This document shows, one piece after another, positions 34,922 to 46,789 of a stretch of DNA of 64,000 bases. The translations under genes and the position numbers were made by a program. This stretch comes from Patiria pectinifera (taxonomy: Eukaryota > Echinodermata > Asteroidea > Valvatida > Asterinidae): assembly GCA_029964075.1 (NCBI GenBank), contig CM057146.1, positions 7,025,501 through 7,089,500 of the forward strand, read 5' to 3'. Under the pieces are notes generated by a model. That model worked only from the letters and a program-made list of their open reading frames with translations, did not search any database and was not told where the DNA came from. How positions within the stretch are numbered: the stretch's first letter is position 1; every line of letters begins with the position of its first letter.

Positions 34922-35653
34922 CTACAGTTCAAAATAGTAACAGTTGTTGGTTGCCTTATAGTCGGTGACATCAGCTACAAGACGAGTGACGTCAATGAGT
35001 TGACACATCTTTTCTCTTTCAGTGTTGCTCTGCGAGAGATTAAAGGAGCGGCATCGGGGATCGGCTAGGCACGCCCAGCCACAGGCAAGCACGCCATCTT
35101 CCGTCCGATTCTTGATGTCGTGATGGAGGAGGCATTGCTGGGGGACCCGCCCATCAGGACCGGTGAAGGTGTGGTAGGCTGGCATCGCAGAGACCGTCAT
35201 CTCACAGGCTGCAGGTTTGCGGTTGCTGCTACCGCAAGGAACGCTGTCAGACCACGAGCCCCCGCCACCGCACACAGTCATTCGGGCGCAGTTACGCTGG
35301 TTGTTGGTGCTCGGACGGCCAGGATACCAATTTGAAAAAGACAGAGGTTGACCCCCGCAACGCCAGGTACCCTCTTTGGCCGCATCCGTACAGCCGATCC
35401 ACATACCGTCAGTCCGTGGCCCCACTGACCTCCAGATGAAGTCGTTTTCTTCCTGCGAGTTGGGCACGGCCAGACTGCTTCCCGGTCGGTTACAAGCCTC
35501 CGAGGCCTCAAACCAATTCATCTTGTCCGGTAGTAAGATGTAGCAAGATTGCTGCCATTTCAGCCAGCCAGGCGGACATGAGGCGTAGAGGGCCTGGCAG
35601 CTTGGTAAATTGCAAGAGAACATCAGAACAAACCTTGCTGTCCACCAAGCCAT
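34922..35653 (-). CDS. Gene A copy 2: secreted CTLD-PAN lectin, intact
   Basis: The start is the ATG at 35651-35653, because the longer open frame begins only with TTG. It gives 243 residues with no intron. A leader (about 1-21, ending SCQA) is followed by a long-form C-type lectin domain: SCPPGW...QSCY, EACNRPG, WIGC, NW, RNCARM, WSDSVPC and ACEM. RPS replaces the EPN/QPD motif, so canonical calcium-dependent sugar binding is doubtful. A PAN/apple-like domain with six cysteines, an NRT sequon and CRSFN ends the protein. Differences from copy 1 include an added cysteine (TVCGGGG) and Trp to Ser in SFNLSQSN, which hints at relaxed constraint. No transmembrane segment follows, so the product should be secreted. 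Confidence 0.9.
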   Translation of the reverse strand: MAWWTARFVLMFSCNLPSCQALYASCPPGWLKWQQSCYILLPDKMNWFEASEACNRPGSSLAVPNSQEENDFIWRSVGPRTDGMWIGCTDAAKEGTWRCGGQPLSFSNWYPGRPSTNNQRNCARMTVCGGGGSWSDSVPCGSSNRKPAACEMTVSAMPAYHTFTGPDGRVPQQCLLHHDIKNRTEDGVLACGWACLADPRCRSFNLSQSNTEREKMCQLIDVTRLVADVTDYKATNNCYYFEL

Positions 35654-35692
35654 CGTGCCGTTGAATGCTGCCAACTATACGTGTGTATGATC

Positions 35693-35700
35693 TTTTTATA
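35693..35700 (-). promoter_or_regulatory. TATA box of gene A copy 2
   Basis: TATAAAAA on the minus strand lies 40 bases upstream of the ATG, as in cassette 1. Confidence 0.6.
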
Positions 35701-37322
35701 CTCACTGCAATTTTAAATGGCGTACTTAGTTTAAGGACGCATATAAATTGCACTAAATTATTCATCTCAAGTACTGCTAATAACCACCATACGCCTGCAT
35801 TCGTTGGTAGAAGAGAAACCATGGTGACGAAATGTAATACTTGGGGGAAAAAAATTCCCAATGAGGCAACCGCTTAAAGTATCATTGCATTGTATACATA
35901 CATAGTATAACAATGAAGTATATCAGTACAAACACAATTATTGTTCCAGTGAGAGACACTGAACAAAAATAAATTTTATTCTTATATTCTGAAACTAATG
36001 AAAATATATTCTGAAAATTCGAAGAAAACGGCAAATGCATCTTCCTAAATTTTAGAACTGATAGAGATTTTGTTTCCTCTTTTTGCAATGACGCTCCATC
36101 ATAACAGACAGAAAACAAAACCTGGTTGCGTAAGGCATAACTAGAGAACATTTTACTACAATTATAATGTTTTTCCACATTAAGAAAGCAACGACGGAAA
36201 CTCTTTAAAATGTGCTTCACAACTGGTAGGTTTCTTTCTCGTCGGGTCTTTCATTAAAGTCTGGTCGACAATTAGTCCATTACCACGACAATAATAGCTT
36301 TGTTGAGTGTACTGCCTCCAAGGTCGGAGAGTTTATTGATGCGGAACAATAATGGCAGTCAGGGGCGTATAGTTTCCATGGTAAAGCATCATTAAGTAAA
36401 CGATTTTACGGTTGGCCTAGAGTGTATGCTTTTTATGAGTTTGTGATGTGGTTGAGAAAACAACCGGCAAGACTCAACGCTTACTACGTGTACGCTTTAA
36501 GTTGTTTGCCTTCAGGAGAATGCTGGGCCTTTACAGAGGAAAGGGTTTTAATACTATATCCAGGCAACCTCGTCCCCAGGGTGTCGAGCAGTACGCGCCC
36601 ACCACTACCTGCTCTCTCACCCTGGTATTGGATCATTTGCATGTGCAAGATTTTTGAACACGTATGCAAATGAGGAACAGTCTGGATATGCGTTACACAT
36701 TAGCGTTTGTTTTTGTATGCGGTGTTTGGGTAAAAACAGAGTCAATTCGTAGCAGCGCGAGCACGGCGTGAGTTACGAAAACACGATTTTTGAAATCAAA
36801 CTGTTACGATCTTAACGAGACAACATGCAGTATCATATTTCATATTAATATGAACAAATTGGATTGGAAGTTAGTATTTTCGAGAAGGCGTAGACGAATG
36901 ATCGCGAAAACACGTACTGCACGTTGTGAATAATAGCACCAAGTACACGATAATAATCCATTACTAGCCAATTGTGGTATCGAATCAGGATACAGGAAGA
37001 AAGTTTCCTATCCAGGGCTTACTATTGGAAACCAGGTTGGAAATAAAGTAAGCACTGGGGACGAGGTTGATATCCAGGTTGTTCACTAGTCTTGTGCCAT
37101 GTTCCCTGTAGGTAACATGCAGAGTGATATACACGCCGAGGTTGCTTGATCTGTGAGGTCACTGTCAGTGGAATTTTGGGGCCTGAGTAAAAAAAAAAAT
37201 ACACGTACGTGTATGTATTGCTTCAGTCCTCGAAATCCTCTTCAGTCCAGAGAATCCCAACTTCTTAATCACAGCATTGACTCTCAGACGAAGAGGCTTT
37301 CTTCTGTTAAACTTTCGGCCGG
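35701..37322. other. Intergenic region between fragment C and gene A, cassette 2
   Basis: Homologous to 9,280-10,537 apart from the MITE listed separately. The open frame at 35882-36220 corresponds to 9461-9799 and is not called as a gene. Confidence 0.5.
36565..37069. mobile_element. 505-bp DNA transposon (MITE) with 9-bp target duplication
   Basis: The ends are perfect 15-bp inverted repeats (CAACCTCGTCCCCAG at the left, complement at the right). They are flanked by ATATCCAGG at 36556-36564 and 37070-37078. Cassette 1 has the empty site near 10,284-10,292 with one ATATCCAGG. There is no coding capacity. The superfamily is uncertain: a 9-bp duplication points to Mutator- or Merlin-like elements. 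Confidence 0.9.
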
Positions 37323-37562
37323 TTAAGCCTCCGATGCCTCAAACCAATTCATCTTGTCCGTCAGTAAGATGTAACAAGATTGCTGCCATTTCAGCCAGCC
37401 AGGTGGGCAGGAGGCGTAGAGGGCCTGACAGACTGGTAAACTTATGAAGATCACGACTAGCATCGGAGAACAACTTGCTATGATAAACCATGCCGTGCTT
37501 GGTATATTGATGAAGATCAAGACACAACTAAAACCAAAATGTCTTAACACTATCCACTCCAA
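37323..37562 (-). pseudogene. Truncated lectin fragment C, copy 2
   Basis: Paralogue of 10538-10777 with the same premature TAA after EASEA and the same break from gene A. The leader ATG of copy 1 is ACG here (IPSTAWF), so even the start codon is lost. This supports pseudogene status in both cassettes. Confidence 0.8.
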
Positions 37563-39477
37563 ATGTTATCTACATTGTAGAATATAACAAAGAATACATT
37601 TTGCAGTTGCCATTTCATTCTGCAGTTCTTGAACTTGCGTCAACAAAGACGTACTCGGCAACAAACACGTTGTTGCTATGATGTCTTATTTCGGATCTCC
37701 AAAAGGAGACAGGCGCGGCATCAAGAATTGTACTCATTTTATCTGTGCTATTATTTTCAAGTAACAATAAATTTGTTGAAACTCTTGACAATGTATAGTT
37801 TTCACAATGCAAGATAACTATGCAAGATACACGGTGAACATTTTAACTACAAGAATCCAATTTTGATAGCACACCACCAAACATTTTAGTTACTGCAACA
37901 TAGTTGTACAATAATAAGTAAGTGTTCAGTTACAAACTTGTGCAGTCCTCACTAGCAAAATCGGAGACATTTATGCATGGTGCAGTGTTGCGACTTAGTG
38001 TGCATAATGATACGGCTCAGCCCCGTGCGAGTGGTAAAGCGCCCTCTGTAGCCTTTCAGAGGAATTTTACTCAGCATGTAACCTTTGGAATACAATTATG
38101 TTATTTCAAGTATTTAAAGTGAGTACATGTACTTGCGAAAAAAAGTTCAAGTCGGTTTACGTGTAACATAAAAGAATACTATAATAAAATATATGGCGCC
38201 AAATCCATTGAATGCTCCTAGCCTGTAGGCGCTTTACACTTTACATAAGTATTAAGACAAAGAATCCGTTCTTAGCTACTTGTGGTACATACGAATAGTT
38301 GGATTTAAAATCAATCCTCTAAAGATAATCATTAAATTCATACGAATCGTGTCAGTTTAAAATGCAATGACGCACTAAAAACTATAGCATACCATATACC
38401 ACGAACATCAACACTGTACATCATCATGCATAAATATCAGCCTTTAGAATGGTTAAATATATTCAATTTTACTTAGCATACATTAACATTGCTAACGTTA
38501 CACACAATTCTATAGAATATCGATTGAACATTGTAATAAATTACATCGATCATAATGCAACATAACAACTAATTGTTGTCCTTAATCAGCCTTCTGAATT
38601 GCTATACAGGGTAAGTAAAAAAAAAAACGAACTCCAAAAGTCGGGACCATTGTTTTAGTAAAGTTCTAAATGTAGCACTTTCAAAATCTAGGATATGAAA
38701 GCCCAATTAATAAGCTTTCTTTTAGTACAAGAATCATTTTAAAGTTCTGTCCACGGATCACAAAAAGGTAAGTGTTCTTTCCGTGGACAGAACTTTAAAA
38801 CGGTGGTCGTGTTTAAAAGCCCGTAACTTGAAAAGTACATAGGTGATTTGAATAAATCTTTGTACTAAAAGAAAGCTTATGAATTGGGCTTTCATGTCCT
38901 AGATTTTGAAAGTGATACATGCAAATTTCACTAAAACAATAGTCCCGACATTTGGGTTTCGTGTTTTTTTACTCGCCCAGTTTGGTCAAGATTATGATTG
39001 TTACAGATCTCACTGAGTTTCGCAATTCTTGACCAAAGACATCTAAAAAGTTTGAGTCACAGCTCTTTTTATCTGAAACCAAAAAAAAAAGACTTCTTGG
39101 TCCGGGAGTTTTGCCGATTGAATACAATCGGGCCTCTTTGGTCAATTCAATCATTAAACAGAATGAACTTAGAATTTGAAGGTGGAGTATGTCCTATATG
39201 CCGAGCGAACGGTCATTGACACGCAAAGAATTGAAAGCGTTGTTCGTGCATTGCCAATTTCTTTTTATTTTCATGTCAAAATGCTTGCTCTTTCTTGTGC
39301 TCGTCGTGGATTTGTTGGTTCCGAGAAAACAACCCAAAGAACTCCACTTTTCGGTCGGTGCACTCTAAAACGTCAGTGGTCAGATAAAACCTGGAATGCG
39401 GATACTATGTGCTCCGTGCTCCAACGAAGAGAGGGCGCGTTTTTACCGCTTTTGAGAGCCCCGTTAACGGGACACAC
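37563..39477. other. Intergenic region with a cassette 2-specific block
   Basis: 37,563-38,110 matches 10,778-11,330. About 38,115-39,477 has no counterpart in cassette 1. Apart from the foldback element below I recognise nothing in it, and its open frames are short and lack known motifs. Confidence 0.5.
38607..38980. mobile_element. Foldback MITE, mariner-like ends
   Basis: Long inverted arms of about 130 to 170 bases begin CAGGGTAAGTAAAAAA and end TTTTTTTACTCGCCCAG. An internal inverted repeat (AAAGTTCTGTCCACGGA and its complement, about 38,735-38,805) adds a second hairpin. A TA precedes the left end but the right flank is TT, so a TA target duplication is not confirmed. Confidence 0.65.
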
Positions 39478-40413
39478 ACTCAGACCCGGATCCCAAAAAA
39501 AAAATGTAAATAAAAAATTCATGAAAAAAATGAGGAAACCCCCCCCCCTGCTCTGACACCCACATTCTTTTACTGGTAATAATGTCCGCCTTTGCACAAA
39601 ATACGGACAGAGCCAGCTTGGTAGGGGGTATATGCACACTATTCTGTGATATATCGTTATCGTCGGATTTCAACAGCGCCCCCATTGAAAGTATGGTACG
39701 AGCGTGAGGAGGAACACTATTATTTTAAAAAGCCAGTTTTTCATATGAGAGGGGCACAATTTTAATGCTGCGAGCAGGTCACTAATAAAAGTGTGCTTTC
39801 GAGGAGCAGTTTTCCACCTCGAGAAGTTATCGCGAGATGCACTATTTTTTGTTAGCCAATTTTCAATCTCGAGAGGGGCACAATTTTGTTATTGCGAGAA
39901 CCCCTCTTGTGCTTTTGAGGGGTAGTTTTCCATCCCGAGAAGGTGCACAATTTTGGTAATGCACATGCGAGAGGGACACTTGTGTTTTTGAGGGGCAGTT
40001 TGACTTACAAGAGAGGAGACGATTTTATTTATAGCGCGATCATATGCTTTTATGTGTGCGTTTGAGGGGCAGTTTTGTTTTCATCTCGATGGGGCACATT
40101 TATAAACGCGAGAGGGGAACTTTTGTTATCCTGGAAAAATCTTGGGGGCAAGTCCCCCCCCCCCAACGCCCCCCCCCCCCCCGGTTCCGCCGCCCCTGTT
40201 GCAACTTATTTAGGAACTCATAATTTCCCACGACAGATCTACCATGAAAACAACAACGTTTAAGTCTTTGTTTTTTACATAACAAAGAAAACATTTGTAT
40301 TCGTTGTTCACACTTACTTTTTACAAACTTTTGTTGGTACATGTACATCTAAATCTAAACTTAACTCAGTTTTGATGATAATGTTCACAAATTAAAAAAG
40401 AAACAGTCAATGT
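39478..40413. repeat. Local direct duplication, copy D1
   Basis: This matches 42353-43600. Both start ACTCAGAC, contain the degenerate GAGGGGCA minisatellite, and end in the stretch before gene B. Copies differ by small changes and by the 325-bp insertion in D2. Cassette 1 has a single copy (about 11,400-12,135). Confidence 0.75.
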
Positions 40414-42352
40414 ACTTTATTCCAATTAATGGCGTCTGAAACCCTCTGAAAAAGAAGTTTCATTTTTTAATTTTTTTCTGGGCACAATTTTGTCATGATT
40501 TTATCATGAGTTTGTTTTAGTGGCATCCATGAGTCACACATTAAATGTATAATATGCGGGCCAAATCACAATGTGTATACTTGTACTTCAATTCTTTGCT
40601 ATTAGCAGTGGCGGTTCTAAGGGGGGGGGGGGCTAGGGAGGCTTTAGCCCCCCCCCCCCAAGAAAAAAATTGTCTAGCCCCGCCCGCCCAAAATTTTTGT
40701 AAGAAAGATAAAAAAAAAATTGCATTAGCAAAAAGAAGGAATGTGACGTACATACGAACGGTCTCCCCCTAAAGAAATAGTCGTGACAACGGTGCATTTT
40801 GTAGTTAATATAGTGTGCCTGATTGTAGGATTTTATTGGGGCTCCCCATTGAAAATATGGCACGAGCCCCCCCCCCCCCACACACACACACACATTCTGG
40901 AATTTGTATTCCTGTGGAGACATTTCTTTGTTCTTAAATTTACTACCTTACGGAGACATGAACACAATAGGGAACAAAAGATTGTATACGTCTCCAGAAG
41001 AACATTTCTATAGATGAATACGTCTCCACAAGAATTACACGAAATAGATATATGGATTTTACTCAAAAACTAGGAATTTCCAAGGTAGGTTGATCTGTCG
41101 CAAATGGAAGAGTTTTAGAAAAGGGATATTTAGTACAATTTCAGCCCAGGAAATTAATTCTGGTTAAAATAAGAGCATTTTGAAACTTCAATTTCACACT
41201 CGAAAACTTTACTACACGAGAACACCCCCACACACACCCACACACACACCCACCCCCACCTGCTGATTTTCGGAGGCCTAAGTGTCTGGAGAAAATAACC
41301 GGTCTACATTGAAAAAAATTCTGGATCCGCCCTGCTAGCCCCCCCCCCAAAAAAAAAAATATTGGCTCTAAAACCGCGCCTGGCTATTAGAGCACCAATG
41401 TGGGCCTTGAGCTTGATGTTTCCCCCAAAAAAGATGGGTGGAAGCCGTACATAGAGTGTGACCTCGTATTTCTATGAAATTGGGCCCTAAAATTGCTCTA
41501 ATTTGCAATGGAGCGCATGCATCATTTTTCAATATCGCGGAGGGCTACGGGACCTTTTCAAGCTGACATTCTTTGATGTAATTTCCTCCCATAAGTCACC
41601 GAAAAATTGAAGGAAAATTGAACAGAAATTAAAAGATTATCAATAAGCCTTGATGGTGGGTGCGTCATACACCTTTGAGAGTTAAGAGTATTTTTTTTAT
41701 AATTTTCTGTTGCGTTATTATCACTCAGGTCTATGGGAGTCGATTTGCAGGTCTGCACCCATATAGACACCTAATGAGAGGCGTCCTCTCTGGGATTCCA
41801 ATGGTTGTTATACAGTATATACTTCGCGTAAATCGATATTAATTTTAAATCACTTCAAATATCACAGACCCTGATTTCCTGAATCTATTATCCCCATTTG
41901 TTACATTACGGTGAATAGTGTTCTAGAGGTTCGATCGGGTGTTTGTCTTGTCGGGAGCCTAAAATTAGGGTCTGTTAGAAATGAGAATCAAAGAAATGCA
42001 GCGGTTCATATTTTTAATCCTAACATGATACACAGGCTTTTAACAAGAGCTGTTTTGGCGATCTCCGTTACCAAAAAAGCATATTACGCGAGAACTACTT
42101 TTCGTACCGTTAACTCCCGAAACAAAGTGCGCGTAGGCTTGACCGTTAAACTTGAATAGCGCCCTCAATCAACTAAAAATAACCACACAACTACTGATCG
42201 TCATTGCACACTGTACAAATTGTGCAATCTATACAATTCTTTCGAACCACGACAGCGACGAACCCTTTTTTTCTATAATCATCCTAATATGAACACACGT
42301 AATAAACAGTAGCTCTTTCTGCGAACTACGTCGCCGAAACGGCTAATTAATA
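40414..42352 (-). repeat. Arm-repeat unit inserted inside cassette 2
   Basis: About 1.94 kb matches the minus-oriented arm repeat (for example from 17,325 or 47,865) and lies between D1 and D2. The corresponding part of cassette 1 lacks it. It includes a hAT-like MITE at the usual GCTATTAG site. Its G-rich block and the adjoining conserved segment are not present. Confidence 0.8.
40606..41382. mobile_element. hAT-like MITE enlarged by a later insertion
   Basis: The ends are CAGTGGCGGTTCTA and ACCGCGCCTG, with perfect GCTATTAG duplications at 40598-40605 and 41383-41390. Compared with 17519-17788 about 500 extra bases with CA and C tracts are present toward the right end. Confidence 0.85.
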
Positions 42353-43600
42353 ACTCAGACTCGGATCCAAAAAAAAATGTTAATAAAAAATTCATGAAAA
42401 CAAAATGAGGAACCCTCCGCCTGCTTTGACACCCACATTTTTTTTTAATGTTAATAATGTCCACCTTTGCACAAAATACGGACAGAGCCAGCTTGGTAGG
42501 GGATATATGTACACTATTCTGTGATATTCAATTCAATTCAATTCAATTCAAGAAGACATTTATTCCACACCCCTTTAGAGAATACATCCATAAATAAAAG
42601 AAAGACTGGTAAATAGCAAAATAACAAAATCAATCAATTTGTCTCAAAAATAATAAAAGTAAAATGCGCTTTGAAGAAATGATAAACTTATTTCAATATA
42701 TGTACAAGAGAAAGTAAGGAGTATGGGGCTGTTTAAGTAAGCCGAGGCTTGTAGGAAACAGCCCTTACAGACAACACTAACAACAGGAAAACAACATGAT
42801 AACGACACACGGACGAGACAGACAAGACAAAAGACTTACACTCAGATATATCGATATATCGTTAATAATCGTCGGATTTCAACAGCGCCCCCATTGAAAG
42901 TATGGTACGAGCGTGAGGAGGAACACTATTATTTTTAAAGGCCAGTTTTCCATATGAGAGGGGCACGATTTTAATGTTGCGAGCAGGTCACTAGTGTGCT
43001 TTCGAGGAGCAGTTTCCACCTCGAGAAGTTATCGCGAGATGCACTATTTTTTGTTAGCCAATTTTCAATCTCGAGAGGGCACAATTTTGTTATTGCGAGA
43101 ACCCCTCTTGTGCTTTGAGGGTAGATTTCCATCTCGAGAAGGTGCAAAATCTTGTTAATGCGAGAGGGACACTTGTGTTTTTGAGGGGCAGTTTTTCCAT
43201 TACAGGAGAGGAGACCATTTTATTTGTTGTGCGATCATTATGCTTTCATGTGTGCGTTCGAGGGCATTTTTGTTTTCATCTCGAGGGGGCACATTTATAA
43301 GCGCGAGAGGGGAACTTTTGTTATCCTGGGAAAATCTTGGGGGCAAGTTACCCCCCCCCCCCCCGGTTCCCCCCCCCCCTTGGCAACTTTTTTTTGAAAC
43401 CATACTTTCCCCCGACAGCTCTACCAAAAAAAACAAAAATATTAAAGCTTTTGAATTTTTTAGATAACGAAGAAAACATTTGTATTCGTTGTTCACACTT
43501 ACTTTTTCCAACCTTTTGTTGGTACATGTACATCTAAATCTTAACTTAACTCAGTTTTGATGATAATGTTCACAAATTAAAAAAGAAACAGTCAATGTTC
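42353..43600. repeat. Local direct duplication, copy D2
   Basis: Second copy of 39478-40413. It leads directly into the gene B 3' region, so it occupies the ancestral position. It is interrupted by the retroelement at 42528-42852. Confidence 0.75.
42528..42852 (-). mobile_element. SINE/LINE 3' fragment with (TTGAA)n tail
   Basis: An insertion of about 325 bp starts with five TTCAA repeats (42527-42551). On the minus strand it therefore ends with AATAAA, a short spacer and a (TTGAA)n tail. GATAT flanks both sides (42523-42527 and 42853-42857). D1 and cassette 1 are uninterrupted here. Confidence 0.7.
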
Positions 43601-43873
43601 GTGTCCATTGAAGATGACATAAACAGACGACTTCAACTGGCATCCAGATTGTACGTAGTACATCCCGTGACAAAACACAAATACGGCAAATTTGAGATTG
43701 ACATTTTAACTTTCAACTCAGCTACTTCTAAAACAAGGCATCGATGTTTGTGAGTTCCAATCAATCAGCAGTGTATTTATAATATAATGCGTAATAAGGT
43801 ATCAGTGTATTTCCAACAGTAGTATAGTGTTCGTCCGAGCATTGACGGCACGTGTTCTTTCGGTGAAATATTT

Positions 43874-44599
43874 TCACAAATTAAAAAAGTAACAGTTGTC
43901 GGTTGCCTTAAAGTCGTTGTCATCAGCCACAAGACGAGTGACGTCATTGAGTTGACACATCTTTTCTTTCTTGTTGCTCTGCCAGAGATTGAAGGAGCGG
44001 CATCGGGGATCGGCCCAGCACGCCCAGCCACAGGCAAGCAAGCCCTCTGCCGTCAGATTCTTGATGTCGTGATGGAGGAGGCATCGCTGGGGGACACGCC
44101 CATCGGGACCGGTGAAGGTGTGGTAGGCTGGTACCGAAGAGGGTGTCATCTCACAGGCAGCAAATCGCTTTCTATTGCAAAGTGTCTTATCGACCCAACG
44201 CCATCCTTCGTAGGGGGACATACGGGCGCAGTTACTTTTATTGCTTCTGCTTGGGTAGCTCGGATGCCAGTTGGTGTATTGTGCAGGCTGACCATCGCAC
44301 AGCCAGACACCCTCTTGAGCCGCATCCGTACAGCCAATCCAGAGACCACCGGTACCTTTTACCAATGACTCCCAGATGAAGAGGTTTTCCTCTCTTGAAT
44401 TGGGCACAATCATGCTGCCTCCTGGTCGGTTACAAGCCTCCGAAGCCTCAAACCAATTCATCCTGTTAGGGAGTCGGATGTAGCAAGACTGACGCCATTT
44501 CAGCCAGCCGGGCGGGCAGGAGGCTTGGAGAAAACTCCGGTTGCTGACTAAAAGTAGCAAGAAAAGTATCAAGATTAAGTTCTCCAAAAACCATGACAT
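43874..44599 (-). CDS. Gene B copy 2: secreted CTLD-PAN lectin
   Basis: This is a 241-residue intronless frame with the same start, signal peptide, lectin domain and PAN/apple-like domain as copy 1 at 12415-13140. By eye the two proteins differ at a single residue (SNKRNC in copy 1, SNKSNC here), next to the calcium-loop cysteine. The genes differ at only about three bases in 726. YPS replaces EPN/QPD as in copy 1. The extra cysteine pair (WIGC, WLC) is retained. The near identity contrasts with the flanks and with gene A, which points to recent gene conversion. Secretion and a recognition role are inferred from the domains. Confidence 0.92.
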   Translation of the reverse strand: MSWFLENLILILFLLLLVSNRSFLQASCPPGWLKWRQSCYIRLPNRMNWFEASEACNRPGGSMIVPNSREENLFIWESLVKGTGGLWIGCTDAAQEGVWLCDGQPAQYTNWHPSYPSRSNKSNCARMSPYEGWRWVDKTLCNRKRFAACEMTPSSVPAYHTFTGPDGRVPQRCLLHHDIKNLTAEGLLACGWACWADPRCRSFNLWQSNKKEKMCQLNDVTRLVADDNDFKATDNCYFFNL

Positions 44600-46789
44600 G
44601 TTTTTAAGATGGATACAGCAGCTCTGACGTTGCCCACAATTTTTTCTTCATACGAAAACTGCAGGCAAGAGTCACCTCATTGTCATTATGCCGTTACCAT
44701 GACGAATGGCTTGTGTTAAGACAGCGTGATAATTGAACTACGTTTTAATTGGCATTGTTCAGAGTGGGGCCTTTATAAGGTATTACAAAATGAAGCAGGA
44801 CCGTATCAACAGAATAGCTTTATCAGTGTGTTCTCTTATCATGGCAAATTAGTCCATAATGGGGAAAATATATGTGAATTTTAACCCCCCCCCCTTCTTC
44901 TGATGGAGAATAATATTTTATCTGATGTGGTTCGCATATACAGTCAAAGTGTTCGAGTTGGGGGAAAAAGGTATTTTAAAAAATATTTAAAAAAAATTGT
45001 ATCTCGCTGCATTTAATAGAAATAAATAGCATGGTAATAAAAGTACATGTTATTGACTAGTAACTGTGAAAGTTCCAGGTAATTTGCATACTCTAATCAC
45101 AAGTAATCCCAATTTTTATAGAAATACCACATCATTCAGCTGCCCACCATTGATCATGCACCGATACGCATTGATGAATACCATTTTAATTACAATGCAT
45201 CATGGGGTTTTCCTACCTCCATGAATGAACGAAGACTTGCAAAGGGAAACAGACAAAAATTACCATCATCATTTAAGAAAAACAAATTGATTTGTTTCTC
45301 ATGCACAAAATCTTACAAAAAGATTCAGTCTTGACTCGGATTATTAAAAGCTCATTTGTATCTGAATGCTTGTGTGATAATCTATGGTACTCCACTGAAT
45401 AGCTTCAAAGCATTTAGAATTCTATGGACAGCTGTAAAAATAGGTTCTTTTGGTAAAACATGCTTAACTTATGGATCAGTATAACGCTCATTCGTTTGTT
45501 ATCACACTGATAATGCTCGTTTAATGCGCGCTTCTTTGGTGTATCCATTTTAATTTGCTTTTTAAGGGGAAAAATCATGAATATGGGTCACTTTCTTTTT
45601 GACTCGCTATGTATTTTACACTTTCAGGTTTCCGGTAAAAGATTGTGATTTTTGCTGAAAATGTCTTATACCCAAATCCTGTTTTTTTTCTTAGCATTTT
45701 CAAATTCTCTGCTATTAGATCATTTTGTGGTTATGAACTTGAAAGTTTGTAAAACAAGAAGGGTGAAAGCCGTGCACAGGACTGTGAGCCTGTATTTCTG
45801 CGAAATTTCGATGAAACTGTGCCTTAAAAGTGATCTATTTTGCAAGGCATCATTTTTCAAAATGGCGATGGGCATCAGGACTATTTTTTAGGGGTTATCA
45901 TCTTTGGATGGAAATTTTTCCCAAAAGTAATCAAATTAACCCAAAAAATTAACAGAAAACGAAGATGATAAAATAAGCTTTTATGTGATGGGTGTCTCGA
46001 ACACCTTCGGGAGTTTTAAGCATTTTCCATGAATTTCTGAAGTGAAGGCATTTGTAATCGTTGGGGTCTATGGCAGTTTATTTACTGCTGGTCTGCATGC
46101 ATGTCTGTGGTGGTTGCTGCTAGGGGTGCATACCACCAAACGGCTGTAAATTACTGCGCGCGAGCTCATGAATATTTTGAGATCCCACGGGTAATTTTGA
46201 ATAAGAGGTCCTGGCGACCCATGATTGGCATTGATTGTAAACATATTTACAACATGTATGTAAAATCAAGCATTTCTGACTGGTGGCTTCAAACTCGGGT
46301 GATTTTGTTCGAAAAAAAAACAACCCAAACTTGTGGGTCTATTTCGCATAGAGGGGTGGCGGTGTCTAGACTGAGACCTAGGCCCAGGGGTTGGCAACCG
46401 TTTTATGGAGTTGTTTTGAGAGAGGGGATTTTTTTGTGGCAACCTCTTGTAAAATTGAATAAAAAATTGTCGCTCTCAAAACGCTGGTTAAAATTGTGTT
46501 GGTTATAACAATTTGTTAAAATGATCTTATGATTTTTTTAAAACCCAATGAATGCCCCCTTCAAAAAAGAGGTCCCACCCGGCCACCCAACAAATTGGAC
46601 CCAGTTTAATACGCCACTGCATGAGTTCGCTGCTCGTACATGTACTCGCCATCATCTGCTCGCACTCTCTAAATATTGCAATAGCGCCCTTACAAAACAA
46701 ATCCTTTTCGAGTAATTAGTTCTGTCGCTGACCAAAACGTCAACTTTAACTATGCTAAAATGTAAAACGATAGTGTTCTCTACTGGTAG
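44600..46789. other. Upstream flank of cassette 2
   Basis: Homologous to 13,141-15,600 without its AT-rich insertion. It includes the gene B TATA candidate (44772-44777) and the inverted edge sequence near 45,060-45,150. About 45,700-46,100 is a diverged arm-repeat fragment. No gene is supported. Confidence 0.55.
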
